A model generated the notes under the pieces. It searched no databases and had not been told where the DNA came from. It was given only the letters and a program-made list of their open reading frames with translations. The position numbers and the translations under genes were made by a program. DNA of 10,036 nucleotides from an uncultured Ruminococcus sp. Its GTDB lineage: Bacteria; Bacillota; Clostridia; Oscillospirales; Acutalibacteraceae. Positions 1-7,393 of the stretch are shown one piece after another. How positions within the stretch are numbered: position 1 is the stretch's first letter; each line of letters opens with the position of its first letter. The stretch spans positions 1 to 10,036 of the forward strand of contig CACYDB010000215.1 of the NCBI GenBank assembly GCA_902773035.1, read 5' to 3'.

Positions 1-2926
1 TCCCGAAATGCCTATTCCCGCGAAAATCACTCAGCTTACGGGTATTACCGACGCTATGGTAAAGGACGCTCCGTCGCAGAGTGAAGCAGTCTCGGCTTTT
101 CTTGACTTCGCGGACGGTCATATACTTGTCGCTCACAACGCGCCTTTTGATACGTCGTTTATCAGAGTCGCCTGTGAAAATATGGGTGTCGAGTATAATT
201 ACACCTCAATTGATACGGTAGCTATCTGCCGTTCGATTCTCAGCGATATAAAGAACGTTAAGCTTGACACCGTAGCGAAGTATCTGCGCCTGGGCAACTT
301 CAATCACCACAGAGCGACTGATGACGCTGAAATGCTCGCCAATATCTTTATCGAGCTTTGCCGTCGTTTAAAGGAAGAATACGCGATCAAGGAATCGCAG
401 TACATAAATACAAAGATTGTCGGCGGCGACTTCAAAAAGCTCCCGACATATCACCTTATTATTCTTGTTAAGAATTTAACAGGACTTAAAAACCTATACA
501 AACTGATTTCAAAAAGTCATCTTGACTATTATTATAAAAGACCGAGAATTCCAAAATCGGAGCTTATCAAGCATCGTGAGGGTCTGATTATAGGCTCGGC
601 GTGCGAAGCCGGTCAGCTTATCAGGGCGATTATGGGTGGTAAATCAAAGGAAGAAATCCGTAAAATCGCTAAATTCCACGATTACCTTGAGGTTCAGCCC
701 GTCGGTAACAACGACTTTATGATCCGTCAGGGAATCGTTAAGTCCGAGGAGGATATCCGTGACGTCAACCGTCAGGTCGTAAAGCTCGGACAGGAGCTCG
801 GTATTCCCGTTGCGGCTACCTGTGACGTTCACTTTATGGAACCCCATGACGCTGAATACAGAATGATTTTACAGGTTGGCTTTGACGACGCTGAAAATCA
901 GCCGCCGCTTTACTACAGAACTACAGCTGAGATGCTCAAGGAGTTTGAATATCTCGGCAAGGATAAGGCGTATGAGATCGTTGTTGAAAACACCAACAAA
1001 ATCGCCGACAGTATTGAAGCTATCCAGCCGATTCCCGACGGCAATTTCCCGCCGTTTATCGAGGGCGCTGAACAGCAGCTTATTGACATTACGTGGGAGA
1101 GAGCCAAGAAGAAATACGGCGATCCGCTTCCTGAAATTGTTTCAAAAAGACTTGAAAAAGAGCTCAACTCAATTACTACATACGGCTTCTCTGTGCTTTA
1201 TATGACAGCTCAGAAGCTTGTTGCGGACAGTGAGGCTCACGGCTATCTCGTAGGCTCGCGAGGAAGCGTAGGCTCCTCGTTTGTCGCTACGATGTCGGGT
1301 ATATCGGAGGTTAATCCGCTTTGTCCGCATTATGTGTGCCCGAAATGTCAGTGGAGTAAGTTCTTTGAAAACGGAGAATACGGCTCGGGCTTTGATATGC
1401 CGCCGATGAAGTGTCCCAACTGCGGTACTGAGCTTGACCGTGACGGCCACGAAATCCCCTTTGAAACCTTCCTCGGCTTCAAGGGCGATAAGGTTCCCGA
1501 TATCGACCTTAATTTCAGCGGCGAGTATCAGTCGAAGGCTCACAGATACACTGAGGAGCTTTTCGGTCACGATCACGTATTCAAGGCGGGTACTATCTCG
1601 ACCGTTGCCGATAAGACCGCTATAGGTTATGTTCGTAAATTTGCCGAGGAAAAGCAGAGAGTGTTCAGCAAGGCTGAGGAAAAACGTCTGGCCTACGGCT
1701 GTACGGATGTTAAACGTACTACAGGTCAGCATCCCGGCGGAATGGTTGTTGTTCCCAAGGGACATACTATTTACGACTTCTGTCCCGTTCAGCATCCCGC
1801 TAACGATATGAAGAACCCGAACATCACCACTCACTTCGATTTCCATTCAATCCATGATACGATTACAAAGCTTGACGAGCTCGGTCACGATTCGCCGACT
1901 ATTTACCATTATCTTGAAGAATTTACGGGTATTCCCGTAATGGACGTTAGTATGAGCGATCCCGAGGTTATGTCGCTGTTTGAGTCGCCCGCGGCTCTCG
2001 GCGTTACGAAGGAGGATATCGACTGCGAGCTCGGAACGCTGTTCCTGCCTGAGTGCGGTACTCCGTTTACGCTGAAGATGATTTCCGAGGCTAAGCCTAA
2101 GACCTTTTCCGACTTGCTCCAGATTTCAGGACTTTCACACGGTACTGACGTTTGGAACGGAAACGCTCAGGACTTGATCAACAACGGCACCTGTACTATT
2201 TCGGAAGTAATAGGAACGCGTGACTCGATTATGACTTATCTTATGCATAAGGGTTTGGAGCCCGGCATGGCGTTTAAGATAATGGAGATTACGCGTAAGG
2301 GTAACGCGACCAAGCTTTTCAATGATGAGCATTATAAGGCGTTTAAGGAGCACAACGTACCGCAGTGGTATATTGACTCCTGCCTTAAAATCAAGTATAT
2401 GTTCCCGAAGGCTCACGCCGCGGCTTATATGATTTCAGCATTAAGATACGGCTGGTATAAGGTTCACAAACCTGTCGAATTCTACGCCGCGTACTTTACC
2501 GTCCGTCATGACAGCTTTGACGGTCTGACCGTTATGCACGGCAGGGACGCGGTTAAGGATAAAATCAAAAATATCAGGGCGATGGGTTATGACGCTACCG
2601 CTAAGGACGCCGCTGAGCTTGATACGTTTATCAAGGTTAACGAAATGCTGGCGCGCGGAATTGAAGTGTTGCCTATAGATATTTATAAATCCGAGGCTAA
2701 CCTCTTTAAGATCGAGGACGGCAAAATCAGACTTCCGTTCTCGGTACTGCCAGGAATAGGCGAGAGCGCAGCTATAAGCCTTGCCGATAACGCAAAGCTG
2801 GGCGAGTATCTCTCGCTTGAGGATATGCAGATGAAAACTAAGGTTTCTAAATCTGTAATCGACGCTTTAAAGGAATGCGGAGCCGCCGGAGATTTGCCCG
2901 ACAGCGCTCAGATGTCGCTTTTCTGA
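1..2926 (+). CDS. polC: DNA polymerase III PolC-type alpha subunit (5' truncated by window edge)
   Basis: Replicative DNA polymerase of low-GC Gram-positive bacteria, combining 5'-3' synthesis with built-in 3'-5' proofreading. The frame is open from base 2, so the first ATG (base 8) is internal. 974 codons are visible; full PolC is about 1,430 residues, so the N-terminal domains and ExoI motif lie upstream. Counting from that ATG: ExoII region LVAHNAPFD (Asp48); ExoIII HRATDDA (His101, Asp106); second half of the PHP domain (about 135-285, with GLIIGSACE and CDVHF); GSRGSVGSS at 416-424; a four-Cys zinc module (Cys444, Cys447, Cys469, Cys472); the catalytic PDIDLNFSGEYQ (Asp498, Asp500); TGQHPGG; and YMFPKAHAAAY. 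The extreme C-terminus is QMSLF, matching the beta-clamp binding motif that ends PolC proteins. The PolC layout (exonuclease within PHP, C-terminal clamp motif) separates it from DnaE. No frameshift or missing catalytic residue is seen. No terminator follows; the next gene starts 42 bp on. Confidence 0.98.
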   Translation, partial: PEMPIPAKITQLTGITDAMVKDAPSQSEAVSAFLDFADGHILVAHNAPFDTSFIRVACENMGVEYNYTSIDTVAICRSILSDIKNVKLDTVAKYLRLGNFNHHRATDDAEMLANIFIELCRRLKEEYAIKESQYINTKIVGGDFKKLPTYHLIILVKNLTGLKNLYKLISKSHLDYYYKRPRIPKSELIKHREGLIIGSACEAGQLIRAIMGGKSKEEIRKIAKFHDYLEVQPVGNNDFMIRQGIVKSEEDIRDVNRQVVKLGQELGIPVAATCDVHFMEPHDAEYRMILQVGFDDAENQPPLYYRTTAEMLKEFEYLGKDKAYEIVVENTNKIADSIEAIQPIPDGNFPPFIEGAEQQLIDITWERAKKKYGDPLPEIVSKRLEKELNSITTYGFSVLYMTAQKLVADSEAHGYLVGSRGSVGSSFVATMSGISEVNPLCPHYVCPKCQWSKFFENGEYGSGFDMPPMKCPNCGTELDRDGHEIPFETFLGFKGDKVPDIDLNFSGEYQSKAHRYTEELFGHDHVFKAGTISTVADKTAIGYVRKFAEEKQRVFSKAEEKRLAYGCTDVKRTTGQHPGGMVVVPKGHTIYDFCPVQHPANDMKNPNITTHFDFHSIHDTITKLDELGHDSPTIYHYLEEFTGIPVMDVSMSDPEVMSLFESPAALGVTKEDIDCELGTLFLPECGTPFTLKMISEAKPKTFSDLLQISGLSHGTDVWNGNAQDLINNGTCTISEVIGTRDSIMTYLMHKGLEPGMAFKIMEITRKGNATKLFNDEHYKAFKEHNVPQWYIDSCLKIKYMFPKAHAAAYMISALRYGWYKVHKPVEFYAAYFTVRHDSFDGLTVMHGRDAVKDKIKNIRAMGYDATAKDAAELDTFIKVNEMLARGIEVLPIDIYKSEANLFKIEDGKIRLPFSVLPGIGESAAISLADNAKLGEYLSLEDMQMKTKVSKSVIDALKECGAAGDLPDSAQMSLF

Positions 2927-2943
2927 TAAAGCATTAAATAAAA

Positions 2944-2958
2944 CTTTCATTATGAAAG
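2944..2958 (+). promoter_or_regulatory. Small inverted repeat overlapping the AI-2E gene ribosome binding site
   Basis: CTTTCAT (2944-2950) and ATGAAAG (2952-2958) are perfect inverted repeats separated by one base. A hairpin would have to open about one more pair to form a loop, leaving roughly six mostly A-T pairs. The right arm covers the first bases of the AAAGGAG ribosome binding site (2955-2961), which sits 7 nt before the ATG at 2969. It could slightly mask that site or be chance. It lacks a GC-rich stem and T-tract, so it is not a rho-independent terminator. Confidence 0.2.
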
Positions 2959-2968
2959 GAGTTTCCAT

Positions 2969-4249
2969 ATGAAAAAACATTTCAACAAAATGGCAGGTGT
3001 TCTCATTTGTATTCTGTTCGGTTTTATTCTTTTGTTTATTATGAACCGAATCGACTATATCTGGGGCGCGATTTGTACGTTATTCTCTATTCTGACACCG
3101 TTTTTGTACGCCTTCGGAATCGCGTATATTCTGAACTTTCCGTTCCGCTTTCTTGATAAGAAGGTTTTCGGAAAGATAAAGGCTAAGTGGTTTCAGAAGA
3201 TCAAGCGTCCTTTGGCATTAACGCTTACGTACGTTGTCTTTTTAGGACTTCTTTCATTCTTTATCGCTATACTGATCCCTCAGCTGTTTGAGAACCTCAG
3301 TAAGCTGGCTTCAAACGTTCCCAATTATGTCAAATCATTCAAAGAGGGAATGTCGTGGTTCCTCAACTGGCTCTCGGAGCGTTTCTCAATTGACGTAAGC
3401 TTCTTTGACGGCATTAACAAAAGCCTGACCGATCTGATCAAATCGCTCGCTAATCTGAATAATCTCGGTACTGTTTACAGCGCCGCGGTAAGCACTGCGG
3501 GTGTTCTATATAACTGGGTTATGGCGTTCATTATCTCTATTTATATGCTCGCCTCAAAGGATTTCCTATTTGTTCAGCTCAAGCGTTTGGGCGCGGCTTT
3601 TCTTCCGACAAAATGGATGCCCGCTATTTATGATGTGATTGACGTATCGGATGATAAGTGCGGTAAATTCCTCGTCGGTAAGATTCTTGAAGCTACAATC
3701 GTCGGACTTATGGTATTTGTTTGTATGACTATCTTACAGCTTCCGTTTGCTCCTTTGATCAGCGTTATAGTAGGCGTGTGCAATATCGTGCCGTTTTTCG
3801 GCCCTTTTATCGGAGGTATTCCCAGCGCGCTGATTCTGTTTATGACAAATCCTGTGTTCTGCGTTGAGTTTGTAGTTATGCTCTTTGTCATTCAGCAGAT
3901 CGACGGTAACATCATTGGACCTAAGATCGTAGGTTCTCAGGTAGGCTTAATAGGCTTCTGGTCACTTTTCTCCGTACTTGTTGCGGGCGGTATGTTCGGT
4001 ATAGGCGGAATGATTCTCGGTACGCCGATTTTCGCGGCAATTTACACGCTTATCGGACGTAAAACCAAGAAGAGAATTGAGATGAAGGGCGAGAATGCCG
4101 AGCGTGTTATTGAGATGGACGTTCTGAAATCCGAATCGTTGATGAATATTAAAGCGAAGGTTGAAATAGCTCCGCATATCAAGTCAAGATTTTCGTCTAA
4201 GGTATCGACAAAATCCGACGCTGAAAAAAATGATAAGGATGAAAGTTGA
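2969..4249 (+). CDS. AI-2E family transporter (TqsA/PerM-like integral membrane protein)
   Basis: A 426-residue polytopic membrane protein of the AI-2E family (formerly UPF0118). Members have been linked to autoinducer-2 export (E. coli TqsA) and to Na+/H+ antiport; the substrate here cannot be read from sequence. Hydrophobic segments lie at about 8-26, 33-56, 80-104, 175-196, 238-290 (probably two), 295-312 and 328-362. A soluble, helix-rich stretch (about 105-170) falls between the third and fourth. Family signatures are NIVPFFGPFIGGIP (272-285), then QQIDGNIIGPKIVG (309-322) followed by GLIGFWSLFSVL, and GMFGIGGMILGTP near the end. Residues 363-426 form a charged Lys/Glu/Ser-rich tail, probably cytoplasmic. 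The start is supported by AAGGAG at 2956-2961, 7 nt from the ATG. It may be cotranscribed with polC, since no terminator separates them. Its stop codon lies inside the -35 box of the his promoter. A role in histidine metabolism is not implied. Confidence 0.9.
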   Translation: MKKHFNKMAGVLICILFGFILLFIMNRIDYIWGAICTLFSILTPFLYAFGIAYILNFPFRFLDKKVFGKIKAKWFQKIKRPLALTLTYVVFLGLLSFFIAILIPQLFENLSKLASNVPNYVKSFKEGMSWFLNWLSERFSIDVSFFDGINKSLTDLIKSLANLNNLGTVYSAAVSTAGVLYNWVMAFIISIYMLASKDFLFVQLKRLGAAFLPTKWMPAIYDVIDVSDDKCGKFLVGKILEATIVGLMVFVCMTILQLPFAPLISVIVGVCNIVPFFGPFIGGIPSALILFMTNPVFCVEFVVMLFVIQQIDGNIIGPKIVGSQVGLIGFWSLFSVLVAGGMFGIGGMILGTPIFAAIYTLIGRKTKKRIEMKGENAERVIEMDVLKSESLMNIKAKVEIAPHIKSRFSSKVSTKSDAEKNDKDES

Positions 4250-4274
4250 CAAAATTGATTTAATGTGTTAACAT
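4246..4274 (+). promoter_or_regulatory. Near-consensus sigma-A promoter of the his operon
   Basis: TTGACA (4246-4251, perfect -35 match) is followed by a 17-nt spacer and TAACAT (4269-4274, four of six -10 bases). TG at 4266-4267 gives an extended -10 (TGnTAACAT). The predicted start of transcription is near 4281, giving a leader of only about 28 nt before hisZ. That is too short for a T-box riboswitch or a histidine leader-peptide attenuator. The -35 box overlaps the stop codon (4247-4249) of the upstream membrane protein gene. This is a prediction from sequence only, but placement and spacing are close to ideal. Confidence 0.8.
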
Positions 4275-4275
4275 A

Positions 4276-4287
4276 TTAGCACGCTAA
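4276..4287 (+). promoter_or_regulatory. Candidate operator (palindrome) at the his transcription start
   Basis: TTAGC (4276-4280), a 2-nt centre (AC) and GCTAA (4283-4287) form a perfect 5+5 inverted repeat centred at 4281/4282, essentially on the predicted transcription start. A second short palindrome, TGTTAACA (4266-4273), covers the -10 box, its centre 12 bp upstream. A dyad here is where a repressor would block initiation. A TrpR-family protein (YerC/HisR) has been proposed as a histidine repressor in many Firmicutes. I cannot confirm that this matches its motif, so the regulator is inference. Confidence 0.45.
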
Positions 4288-4308
4288 AGTAAAAGGTAAG
4301 GTAATTTT

Positions 4309-5478
4309 ATGAAGAAAAATATCAAAATTACACCCGAGGGTACAAAGGATTATCTCTTTAAGGAATGTACCGCGGTAAACTATGTGTGCAAAAAAATTAA
4401 AAAGGTATTTGAGAATCATCAGTTTCATCAGGTGATCACTCCCGCGCTGGAGTATTATGACTTGTTCTCAATGGAATCGAGCGGTATCGAGCAGGAGTCT
4501 ATGTTCAAGACTTTTGATAACCTCGGCAGGATCATTGCTGTTCGACCTGACTCGACTCTGCCTATCGCGAGGCTTGTCGCTACGCGTATGCAGAATGAGA
4601 TTTTGCCCGTTCGTCTGTATTATAATCAGTCCGTGTACCGCAATAACCGCAGCTTAACGGGAAGATATAATGAGATTATGCAGATGGGCGTTGAGCTTAT
4701 CGGCTCAAAGGGCAAGAGGGCTGACCTGGAAATCATTACTACGGCAATTCAGGCGCTGCAGGCGGTTTCCTCTGACTTTCGTATTGAGGTCGGTCATTCG
4801 ATGCTTTTCAACGCTCTTGCGGACTCGCTCGACGTTAAGGATGATATTAAGGAAGATATCCGTGTTTTCATTGAAAACAAGAATTATTCGGCTTTGAACG
4901 ACGCTCTTGATAAGCTTGAACAGACTGATACCGTTACAGCTATCAGAAAGCTTCCGTCGCTCTTCGGCGGTCAGGAGGTCTTTGGAAAGGCTGAGGAGAT
5001 CATAAAGTCGGCTCAGGCGCTGGAGGCGCTCGACTATCTTAAGAGTCTGTATAAGCATCTTGAAAAGCTCGGCTTGGGCGATAAAATCATTATCGACCTC
5101 GGACTCGTCAAGAGGAATGATTATTACAGCGGAATTGTTTTCTCGGGATATATCCTCGGGTACGGCGACGCTATTCTGTCGGGCGGACGTTATGATAAGA
5201 TTTTTGACGCGTTTGATTGTCCGACGGGAGCCTCGGGCTTCGCTATCGACATCAACTATATCGCTCAGCAGGCGAGACTGCGTTCTAAGAGCAATATTCC
5301 CGAGGTGTTGGTTTTTGCGTCTAAGGACGAGGATATTATGGACGCTATCGCGTATACCGCCGAGCTTACCGAAAGCGGCGTTAAGGCGCAGTTCTGCGAC
5401 CTTTCCGACGAGCAGGAGGCGAGGGACTTCGCTTTGAAGCTCGGTATTAAAAAGTTTGAGATTTATGGTGATAAATGA
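4309..5478 (+). CDS. hisZ: ATP phosphoribosyltransferase regulatory subunit HisZ
   Basis: Histidyl-tRNA synthetase-like partner of the short HisG. It is needed for ATP phosphoribosyltransferase activity and histidine feedback in the hetero-octameric enzyme, in the cytoplasm. Length is 389 residues, usual for HisZ. The class II synthetase fold shows as TPEGTKDYL at the N-terminus, RPDSTLPIARL (79-89), VRLYYNQSVYR (101-111), GRYNEIMQMGVELIG (118-132) and motif-3-like SGGRYDKI (291-298). The synthetase signature LVRGLDYY is replaced by LVKRNDYY (266-273), so the Arg essential for tRNA charging is Lys. This supports HisZ over HisS, as does the adjacent short hisG. Residues from about 330 form a small alpha/beta C-terminal extension resembling a reduced anticodon-binding domain. 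The ATG at 4309 is preceded by TAAGG (4297-4301). This is the first gene of the operon, directly behind the promoter and operator. Its last 4 nt overlap hisG. Confidence 0.93.
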   Translation: MKKNIKITPEGTKDYLFKECTAVNYVCKKIKKVFENHQFHQVITPALEYYDLFSMESSGIEQESMFKTFDNLGRIIAVRPDSTLPIARLVATRMQNEILPVRLYYNQSVYRNNRSLTGRYNEIMQMGVELIGSKGKRADLEIITTAIQALQAVSSDFRIEVGHSMLFNALADSLDVKDDIKEDIRVFIENKNYSALNDALDKLEQTDTVTAIRKLPSLFGGQEVFGKAEEIIKSAQALEALDYLKSLYKHLEKLGLGDKIIIDLGLVKRNDYYSGIVFSGYILGYGDAILSGGRYDKIFDAFDCPTGASGFAIDINYIAQQARLRSKSNIPEVLVFASKDEDIMDAIAYTAELTESGVKAQFCDLSDEQEARDFALKLGIKKFEIYGDK

Positions 5479-6107
5479 TGAAACCGCTGAGAATAGCTCT
5501 TACAAAGGGCAGACTTGAAAAATCAACGGTCGAGCTTTTTGAAAAGCTCGGATATAACTGTGACGAGATTCATAATAAGGGCAGACGATTGATACTCACT
5601 ATCGGCGACGGTCAGTTTGAGGTTGTCCTCGCAAAAGCCGCAGATGTAATTACATATGTTGAGCACGGCGTATGTGACCTCGGAGTTGTGGGCAAGGATA
5701 CCATTCTTGAAAACGGAACTTCCTTTTATGAGCTTCTTGATTTAGGATTCGGCAGATGTAACTTTGCGCTTGCCTGCAAGAAGGGACACGATTTCTACCA
5801 CGGCTACGGCACAAAGACGATTGCGACTAAATATCCTAACGTTACCCGCAACTTCTTTGAGGGTAAGAATATGGATGTCACGGTAATTAAGATTGAAGGC
5901 TCGGTTGAGCTCGCGCCGTTAGTCGGACTCGCCGACGGTATCGTTGATATCGTTGAGACAGGCTCGACCTTGAAGGCGAATAACCTTGAGGTTATTGAAT
6001 ATGTTACGGAGATTTCCGCCAGATTGATCGCGAATACGGCGAGCCTTAAGCTCAGAAAAAATGAGATTGAGGATTTAGTAGGTAAAATGGAGGCTGAGGT
6101 TAAATGA
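5475..6107 (+). CDS. hisG: ATP phosphoribosyltransferase catalytic subunit, short form (HisG-S)
   Basis: Catalyses the first, committed step of histidine synthesis: ATP + PRPP to N1-(5-phosphoribosyl)-ATP. At 210 residues it is the short form lacking the C-terminal ACT-like regulatory domain of long HisG, so it depends on HisZ, encoded immediately upstream. Visible signatures are RIALTKGRL near the N-terminus, the mid-domain VCDLGVVGKDT (66-76), and the PRPP-binding loop DGIVDIVETGSTLKAN (154-169) including Asp154, Asp158 and Glu161-Thr165. Tandem ATGs at 5475 and 5478 allow two starts. The first overlaps the hisZ stop as ATGA, the second begins on its last base; both imply translational coupling. 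GGTGA (5467-5471) is the nearest ribosome-binding-like sequence. The gene ends by overlapping hisD by 4 nt. No anomalies seen. Confidence 0.97.
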   Translation: MMKPLRIALTKGRLEKSTVELFEKLGYNCDEIHNKGRRLILTIGDGQFEVVLAKAADVITYVEHGVCDLGVVGKDTILENGTSFYELLDLGFGRCNFALACKKGHDFYHGYGTKTIATKYPNVTRNFFEGKNMDVTVIKIEGSVELAPLVGLADGIVDIVETGSTLKANNLEVIEYVTEISARLIANTASLKLRKNEIEDLVGKMEAEVK

Positions 6108-7393
6108 TAACTACAGTTATCGCCAACGGCAAGGATGAATATACATTTGTAGAAACAATCAAAGAACGCTCAAATTCCGGTGCTAAGGATGTTTCCGGCA
6201 TTGTGAGCGATATTATTAACAATGTTAAGATGAACGGCGACAAGGCTGTTTATGATTATACTCTTAAATTTGACGGAAAAGCTCCCGAAAAGGTTGAGAT
6301 TTCCGCCGATGAAATTGACAGGCTCATTGAGTCTTGTGATGAAAAGTATTTAGATACTATCAGTAAAGCCGCGAAAAATATCGAGGATTTCCACAAACGT
6401 CAGATTCAGCAGTCGTGGCTGACTACAAAGGACAACGGCGTTATTATGGGTCAGAGAGTCAGAGGACTTGAAAGAGTAGGGCTTTATGTTCCCGGCGGTA
6501 CGGCGGCTTATCCATCATCGGTGCTTATGAACGCTATTCCCGCGAAGCTCGCGGGCTGTAAGGAAATCATAATGACTACGCCGCCTTCAAAGGACGGTAA
6601 GCCCAATCCCGACATAATCGCCGCGGCTAAAATCGCGGGCGTTGACCGTATTTTCCTTATGGGCGGAGCTCAGGCTGTCGCCGCGCTCGCATACGGCACA
6701 GAGCAGGTTCCAAAGGTTGACAAAATCGTAGGCCCCGGCAATATCTTCGTTGCTACAGCTAAAAAACTGCTCTACGGAGTAGTTGATATTGATATGATCG
6801 CGGGCCCGAGCGAAATTCTGATTATCGCCGATAAAACCGCGAATCCGAAGTTCCTCGCCGCTGATCTTATGAGTCAGGCGGAGCACGACAGGCTCGCGTC
6901 CTCGATCCTGCTCACCGACAATGAGCAGCTCGCGGCTATGGTTAATGAAGAGCTCAAACGTCAGTGCGCGAAGCTTGAGCGTAAGGAGATCATAGAGGAG
7001 TCACTCAGTAATTACGGCGCGGTAATCGTATGCTCGGATATGGAGCAGGCTGTTAAATTTGCCAATGACCTTGCTCCCGAGCACCTTGAGGTGTGCTGTG
7101 AGAATCCCATGGAATACATTGGCAAGCTTGATAACGCGGGATCTGTGTTCCTCGGAAACTACAGTCCCGAGCCTCTGGGAGATTATTTCGCGGGTCCGAA
7201 CCACGTTCTTCCGACAAGCGGTACAGCTCGCTTTTTCAGTCCGTTGTCTGTTGACAGCTTCGTTAAGAAGTCGAGCTTTATCTATTACACTGAGGACGCG
7301 CTTAAAGCTGACGCGGAGGATATTGTCCGCTTTGCCGAGACAGAGGGACTTACTGCACACGCTAACTCAATTAAAGTAAGATTTGGTGATTGA
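6104..7393 (+). CDS. hisD: Histidinol dehydrogenase
   Basis: Zinc-dependent enzyme for the last two steps, oxidising L-histidinol to L-histidine with two NAD+. The 429-residue length is standard. Expected active-site residues are all present: zinc ligands Gln258 and His261 (SQAEHDRLASS), Asp360 (EPLGDYFAGPNHVLPT) and His419 (GLTAHANSI), plus the catalytic Glu326-His327 pair (LAPEHLE). The family block IDMIAGPSEILIIAD (229-243) and the GLYVPGGTAAYPS loop (126-138) are intact. The ATG at 6104 overlaps the hisG stop as ATGA. GGAGG at 6089-6093 and GAGGT at 6096-6100 can serve as ribosome binding sites. The stop (7391-7393) lies inside the start region of hisC. The gene order G-D-C-B is common in Firmicutes and proteobacterial his operons. 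Confidence 0.98.
   Translation: MITTVIANGKDEYTFVETIKERSNSGAKDVSGIVSDIINNVKMNGDKAVYDYTLKFDGKAPEKVEISADEIDRLIESCDEKYLDTISKAAKNIEDFHKRQIQQSWLTTKDNGVIMGQRVRGLERVGLYVPGGTAAYPSSVLMNAIPAKLAGCKEIIMTTPPSKDGKPNPDIIAAAKIAGVDRIFLMGGAQAVAALAYGTEQVPKVDKIVGPGNIFVATAKKLLYGVVDIDMIAGPSEILIIADKTANPKFLAADLMSQAEHDRLASSILLTDNEQLAAMVNEELKRQCAKLERKEIIEESLSNYGAVIVCSDMEQAVKFANDLAPEHLEVCCENPMEYIGKLDNAGSVFLGNYSPEPLGDYFAGPNHVLPTSGTARFFSPLSVDSFVKKSSFIYYTEDALKADAEDIVRFAETEGLTAHANSIKVRFGD

Noticed and set aside
1251..1279. Direct repeat TAGGCTC and CGAGGA/TCCTCG inverted repeat in polC
   Set aside because: Both come from the repetitive GSRGSVGSS active-site loop that is conserved at protein level, so codons explain the repeats.
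1169..1846. A 225-codon open frame on the minus strand, plus several shorter ones on both strands
   Set aside because: It lies wholly antisense to the conserved polymerase core of polC, has no recognisable family motifs, and the encoded string looks like a codon-bias shadow. The other short frames inside the his genes were dismissed for the same reason.
4276..4287. Resemblance of TTAGCACGCTAA to a half-site of the CIRCE heat-shock operator (TTAGCACTC-N9-GAGTGCTAA)
   Set aside because: CIRCE arms are 9 bp with a 9-nt spacer. Here the arms are 5 bp with a 2-nt centre, and no heat-shock gene follows.
4250..4308. T-box riboswitch or histidine attenuator upstream of hisZ
   Set aside because: Only 59 bases separate the genes, and there is no specifier stem, T-box core sequence, run of His codons or terminator hairpin.
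4309..5478. Annotation of this gene as histidyl-tRNA synthetase (hisS)
   Set aside because: The synthetase signature arginine is replaced, the C-terminal domain is reduced, and the gene is translationally coupled to a short hisG, all pointing to hisZ.
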